Origin: Candidatus Latescibacterota bacterium
GTDB taxonomy: Bacteria > Latescibacterota > UBA2968 > UBA8231
Direction of reading: 5' to 3'
Assembly: GCA_003529325.1 (NCBI GenBank)
Contig: DPVW01000412.1
Location: 1 to 18,195 of the forward strand
Length of the DNA: 18,195 bases
Part shown: positions 14,890 to 18,195 of the stretch, piece by piece
Position numbering within the stretch: the stretch's first letter is position 1
Layout of the letters: each line of letters begins with the position of its first letter
Made by a program: the position numbers and the translations under genes
Notes under the pieces: generated by a model
Database searches by the model: none
Seen by the model: only the letters and a program-made list of their open reading frames with translations
What the model was told of the DNA's origin: nothing

Positions 14890-15941
14890 TCGGCTCGTAG
14901 CAGATAGCCGATGGCGATCGACCCGGCGCCCTCGATGACACGAGCCTGCGTCAGATGGTCAGCAATAACCTGCTCTACTTGCACTACGCCGACTCGTCGC
15001 GGTGGCGCCTCGCCGAGAATGGCGCCGGTATCGGGGTCACGCAGTTGCCGCCCGTGATCCCAGACCCCGTACTTGTCGCCATGCCGAATACCTTCGACGA
15101 GTCCGATGTTAATATACGCCACGGTACCATCGACATCTATGACCTTGGGTTCCAGAACCTGCAGCGACGGGGGCGGCCGAATATCCTCACCGACGCCAGC
15201 GGCTGCCTTGGCGGCCCATATCGCCAGCCCTTTACCGATCAGAGACTCACGAAACTCCTCGGAATTCCACTCCAATTCGTGCAGAAAAATAAACTGCTTA
15301 TCCAGGGGAACGAAGGCGGCGGGGTTGGTGATTCCCGTGCGCCGACTCTCCTCCATACCCTCGGCGCTGACTTCGCCGGTTGGCCGACCGTCGATGGCAT
15401 TGACGAGAACCAAGTTGGCGGAGACGATACCCTCGTAGTTGCGGTATCCACCCAGAGGCACGGTCGCTTGAAATTTATTCATCGTCAGTTCGTCGATATC
15501 GCCGAGCACGGCCCAGTCCGCACCCAGGAAACGAGCCAGATCAGCGGCGCGGTCAGGGTCGATCTTGCCCTGCAGTTCCTCCTCGGAAAGAAATGCGACC
15601 ACCGAATCTACTGGCACGATGCGCAAGAAGCGGTTGAACTGCAGGCTATCTGCCAGTATCTGCGCCATGCCCATATGCACCGGCCAGGGACCGTCATAGT
15701 CGGAGCTATTGGAGAATGGCAACATGAGCAGGACCTGCCCAAGGGCGTTGGTGCTGTCTGCTGGCATCATGGGTCGCGCCGGACGTGGTATCTGCCTTGC
15801 AGTGGAATCTGCCGCCTCGGGCCGCACCTCAGACTCTTCCGGCATCATCAGCACCGATTTCACGGCGCTGGAGGCGCAACCGCCCCAGGCCCCAAAGGCC
15901 CCCAGTAGCAGCGCACATCGAAACAACTTATGGATCGTCAT
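14886..15941 (-). CDS. CsgG/FlgT-like outer-membrane lipoprotein
   Basis: The 351-residue product starts at ATG 15941, overlapping the larA stop as ATGA, with GGGGAGGG four bases upstream. A longer frame to 16271 runs antisense-like through larA and hides the signal, so it is rejected. The signal MTIHKLFRCALLLGAFGAWG ends at Cys22 (WGGC; the Trp at -3 is atypical for a lipobox). Residues about 70-210 resemble the CsgG/TolB-N/FlgT fold: VLLMLPFSN, ILADSLQFNRFLRIVPVD, LARFLGADWAVLGDIDEL, ANLVLVNAIDGRPTGE. The last 100 residues resemble the FlgT C-terminal domain: VAYINIGLVEGIRHGDKYGV, DPDTGAILG, VGVVQVEQV. CsgG forms an outer-membrane export channel for curli and FlgT stabilises the flagellar basal body; no curli or flagellar genes are nearby, so the role here is open. 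Homology is judged by eye. Confidence 0.82.
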   Translation of the reverse strand: MTIHKLFRCALLLGAFGAWGGCASSAVKSVLMMPEESEVRPEAADSTARQIPRPARPMMPADSTNALGQVLLMLPFSNSSDYDGPWPVHMGMAQILADSLQFNRFLRIVPVDSVVAFLSEEELQGKIDPDRAADLARFLGADWAVLGDIDELTMNKFQATVPLGGYRNYEGIVSANLVLVNAIDGRPTGEVSAEGMEESRRTGITNPAAFVPLDKQFIFLHELEWNSEEFRESLIGKGLAIWAAKAAAGVGEDIRPPPSLQVLEPKVIDVDGTVAYINIGLVEGIRHGDKYGVWDHGRQLRDPDTGAILGEAPPRRVGVVQVEQVIADHLTQARVIEGAGSIAIGYLLRAE

Positions 15942-17215
15942 GCCGCCCTCCCCGACCGGGCCAGGACATACGGTCCCCGGGGAATCACGGCGACGGCAGC
16001 AGCCTCGCCGTGCACTCGGCGCGCCTCGGTGATACCCCTCTCCACCGACGCTACCGTGGAGAGGAGACCTTTCAGGTGCGGGCCACCATCGGCGACACCC
16101 GTACTGCACAACAGCACTCGAGCCTTGCGTAGCACCTTGCATAACTCCTGTAATTGCCACTGGTCGACGACAAAAAAATCGGGGTCCTGCAAGCGCGTCT
16201 CGAAGGACTCGGCACTCTCGGTCTCGGCCAGCAATCGGGTAAACTCGGGACCACCCAGGCCCTCGGCACAACGCGCCACAAGAATGATCGTACCGCCGGG
16301 CTCGATGATCGGTAACACCGCCGTCAATCCCTTCACCGCCTGGTAAAACGTGAGATCGAGAGGATAACCAGCACTGGTCGTGACGACGATGGGCACGGGA
16401 GTCTCGAGCCAGGCGCTGGCCTGTTTTTCGACGAAAGAGACCCCCTCCGCATGCGCTTTCTCGAGTTCTCCTGCGAAGATTCCCGTCACCTCACGACGGT
16501 CATTCATGGCGACGTTGAAGGTAAAATCGACGCCCACTTTCTGTGCCACTTCGAGTGCCTGGCGATGGAAGGGATTGTCATCTATGATGCCCTCGGCGCA
16601 ACGGGGTTCTCCCATCAGCTTCGGCCCGTGGAGCACTTTCATCGTGTCCACACCCATGATGCCGGGACAGATCGCCTTGCGCCCACCCGAATAACCGGCC
16701 ATAAGATGGGGCTCGATGAGGGAGGTGGCGATCTTCAAGTCCGCTTCAACATAAATGCGGTCGATCCAGATCGGTGCACCACCGGAGGTGTCGCCAAGAT
16801 AGACCAGCGTATCCCGTTCACGCGCTTTGTGATTGACGATGTGGTAATTGCTGGCCACGTGCTCCCCAACGAGTCGTACGAGCTCTTCGCCCTCATTGGG
16901 TCGGTGCAGCCCGGTGCCCACCAGGATGGTGATGTCCTGGCGGGCGATACCGGCCTGTTCCAGGATGCGCAGAATCGGCGGCAGGATAGTGGCATTTGGC
17001 ACGGGCCGGGTGATATCGGCAATCACGACGCACGCATTGCGCCGGCCTTGGGCCAGCGCCGCCAGCGACGGCGTGCCGATGGGATGGCACAGTGCCTGCT
17101 CAATGCGCTCGTCCATGGCTTCAAGCTCCGGTGCATCCGCCATGTGCAGGACGTGGGCATCATCGGGGACCTCTGCTTCGAGGCCATGGGCGCCATAATC
17201 AAGTGTGAGTTTCAT
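15938..17215 (-). CDS. larA: LarA-family nickel-pincer-nucleotide 2-hydroxyacid racemase/epimerase
   Basis: The 425-residue length matches Lactiplantibacillus LarA (424). The start ATG at 17215 overlaps the upstream stop as ATGA; the longer frame to 17374 is rejected. Key residues are present at a constant offset: His104 (GTGLHRPNEGEE), His170 and Lys180 (IEPHLMAGYSGGRKAICPG) and His196 (MKVLHGPKLMG). These correspond to catalytic His108 and His174, the cofactor-linked Lys184 and the nickel ligand His200 of LarA. DITRP (67-71) is also typical. The family interconverts D/L-lactate or other alpha-hydroxyacids using a nickel pincer cofactor made by LarB, LarC and LarE; none of those is in the window. 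Substrate is therefore not assigned: lactate, malate or longer hydroxyacids are all possible. The protein is cytoplasmic, unusual among envelope genes. Confidence 0.92.
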   Translation of the reverse strand: MKLTLDYGAHGLEAEVPDDAHVLHMADAPELEAMDERIEQALCHPIGTPSLAALAQGRRNACVVIADITRPVPNATILPPILRILEQAGIARQDITILVGTGLHRPNEGEELVRLVGEHVASNYHIVNHKARERDTLVYLGDTSGGAPIWIDRIYVEADLKIATSLIEPHLMAGYSGGRKAICPGIMGVDTMKVLHGPKLMGEPRCAEGIIDDNPFHRQALEVAQKVGVDFTFNVAMNDRREVTGIFAGELEKAHAEGVSFVEKQASAWLETPVPIVVTTSAGYPLDLTFYQAVKGLTAVLPIIEPGGTIILVARCAEGLGGPEFTRLLAETESAESFETRLQDPDFFVVDQWQLQELCKVLRKARVLLCSTGVADGGPHLKGLLSTVASVERGITEARRVHGEAAAVAVIPRGPYVLARSGRAA

Positions 17216-18108
17216 GCGTCCTGCTCGTCGGTATCCTGTAGACAACCACGCAGATACTCTTTGAAAGCGGGACCATGTTCGGGGTCGGCGAGGGCGAAGT
17301 CGGCGAAGGCCCGATAGTAGGTCAGTGGCGTGCCGATATCGTAGCGTCGTTCTCCATCCTGCAGACGGACGCAACGCACACCGTCACCCCATTCCAGCAG
17401 TCGGCGAATCGCATCGGTGAGCCACAGTTCCCCTTTCACCCCTGGTTCGGTGGCGGCGATGGCATCGAAGATGCGCGGCGTGAAGACATACCGTGCCGCC
17501 ACAGCGAGATGACTTGGTGCGGTACCGAAGGCAGGTTTCTCCACGATGTCGTCGATGGGAAAGGCGCCCACTGGATCCTGTACTGCGGGACGGATGACGC
17601 CATACTTGGAGGCCTCTTCGGGTGGCACCTCCCAGACCGCGATGGTCGCGGCGGCACCGGAGGCCTCATGATCTTGAATGAGTCGGGCGACCACGCCCTG
17701 CTTCGGCGAGGATGTGACGATCGTGTCGCCGAAACCGACGACGAAGGACTCGCCGGCGACGAACTCCTTAGCGAGACGCACCGCGTCGGCATTGCCTTGT
17801 GGGCGACGTTGGCGCACATAGAAGAAATCGACACCTCGGCCAGCGTAATCGACCTCACCCATCTCTTCCTTGTTACGAAAGCGGCGCTCGAGTTCGGGGT
17901 CGTCGTCGAAGTGGTCCTCAATGGAGCGCTTCTTGCGGCCTGTGACAAACAGAAACTTGTCCACACCCTGATCGATCATCTCCTCGACAACGTACTGCAC
18001 GACGGGCTTGTGGCCCACGGGCAGCATCTCTTTTGGCTGGGACTTGGTCGCCGGCAACAGGCGGGTCCCCATCCCCGCCACCGGCAAAACCGCCTTGTTG
18101 ATGGACAT
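17212..18108 (-). CDS. galU: GalU-family UTP--glucose-1-phosphate uridylyltransferase
   Basis: The 298-residue protein is of normal GalU length. It makes UDP-glucose (or a related sugar nucleotide) from UTP and sugar-1-phosphate. The N-terminal nucleotide loop is classic: KAVLPVAGMGTRLLPATKSQ followed by PKEMLP and KPVVQYVVEE. Further family marks are SIEDHFD, KYGVI, VEKP followed by APSHLAVAARYVFTP, GELWLTDAI and RYDIGTPLTYYRAF. Two places differ from E. coli GalU: the KGLGHAV stretch reads RPQGNADAV, and LPDVIL reads FGDTIV, so sugar or nucleotide preference may differ. ATG 18108 has AAAGGAG ten bases upstream. It is the first gene of the - strand operon and probably supplies sugar donors for surface glycan or for the lipid-linked donor used by the glycosyltransferase downstream. 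Confidence 0.9.
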   Translation of the reverse strand: MSINKAVLPVAGMGTRLLPATKSQPKEMLPVGHKPVVQYVVEEMIDQGVDKFLFVTGRKKRSIEDHFDDDPELERRFRNKEEMGEVDYAGRGVDFFYVRQRRPQGNADAVRLAKEFVAGESFVVGFGDTIVTSSPKQGVVARLIQDHEASGAAATIAVWEVPPEEASKYGVIRPAVQDPVGAFPIDDIVEKPAFGTAPSHLAVAARYVFTPRIFDAIAATEPGVKGELWLTDAIRRLLEWGDGVRCVRLQDGERRYDIGTPLTYYRAFADFALADPEHGPAFKEYLRGCLQDTDEQDA

Positions 18109-18144
18109 CGAATCCGAACTCCTTTAATTGGCCTAAAGTGTGGA

Positions 18145-18173
18145 AAAATATGATATTACCGACATTTTATCAA
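18145..18173 (-). promoter_or_regulatory. Sigma70-like promoter for the galU operon
   Basis: On the - strand, TTGATA (18173-18168) is followed after exactly 17 bases by TATTTT (18150-18145), within an AT-rich patch unlike the GC-rich surroundings. AAAGGAG (18124-18118) and the galU ATG follow. It is the best promoter seen and would drive galU, larA and the genes after them. The remaining sequence to the window edge (18174-18195) shows nothing recognisable. Confidence 0.6.
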
Positions 18174-18195
18174 CCCACCTCAGAGCGCCTGGCCT

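Noticed and set aside
14955..15908. 317-codon + strand frame opposite the CsgG/FlgT-like gene
   Set aside because: Antisense shadow. The - strand protein has a lipoprotein signal, ribosome site and stop-start overlaps; this frame has none.
14886..15941. Flagellar or curli locus, suggested by FlgT-, CsgG- and FlgD-like domains
   Set aside because: No flagellar structural gene or curli subunit is present; these folds recur in many envelope proteins.
15938..17215. Firm naming as lactate racemase
   Set aside because: Catalytic residues fit the LarA family, but family members act on several 2-hydroxyacids, so substrate cannot be read from these residues.
16451..18153. Two + strand frames of about 290 codons opposite larA and galU
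   Set aside because: larA and galU are recognised by multiple active-site motifs on the - strand, so these are antisense shadows.

Overview
The window is about 18.2 kb of GC-rich, densely coding DNA. It holds twelve protein genes in two convergent blocks that meet tail to tail, with no RNA genes, CRISPR arrays, insertion sequences or phage genes. The coding style suggests a Gram-negative, outer-membrane bacterium: many Sec signal peptides, three clear lipoprotein signals, a putative outer-membrane barrel family, and C-terminal modules with TPNGDG and WDGR motifs of the CHU_C/FlgD-Ig kind. Such modules are common in the Fibrobacteres-Chlorobi-Bacteroidetes group and in uncultured relatives such as Latescibacterota, Eisenbacteria or Gemmatimonadota-like lineages. 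This placement is an inference from protein style; no marker gene is present.

Left block, + strand (3-9752). Four large secreted or envelope proteins lie in the order A1-B1-A2-B2. A1 and A2 are paralogous discoidin-like proteins ending in a CHU_C/FlgD-like Ig module. B1 and B2 are paralogous proteins of about 880-900 residues with EF-hand-like acidic loops in the middle and a beta-rich, barrel-like C-terminal half. Every junction overlaps by 1 to 4 bases (TGATG or ATGATG), so the block looks translationally coupled. The natural reading is a two-gene cell-surface module that duplicated in tandem and then diverged. I recognise no characterised system with this layout, and it is the best candidate here for something undescribed.

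Right block, - strand (18108 down to 9749). In transcription order it holds a GalU-type nucleotidyltransferase, a LarA-family nickel-pincer-nucleotide racemase, a lipoprotein resembling CsgG/FlgT, a small exported protein of unknown function, a TolB-like WSPDG beta-propeller lipoprotein and a GT39-type membrane glycosyltransferase. After a 109-base gap come a lipoprotein with two PEGA-like modules and an exported protein made of two internal repeats plus an acidic tail. The first four genes are joined by 4-base overlaps (ATGA, ATGA, GTGA). A good sigma70-like promoter precedes the first gene. The theme is envelope building: sugar-nucleotide supply, lipid-linked sugar transfer and several outer-membrane lipoproteins. 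The racemase is the metabolic outlier.

The two blocks share a single TTAA (9749-9752) that supplies both stop codons, so no intergenic terminator lies between them. No stretch longer than about 110 bases lacks a gene.
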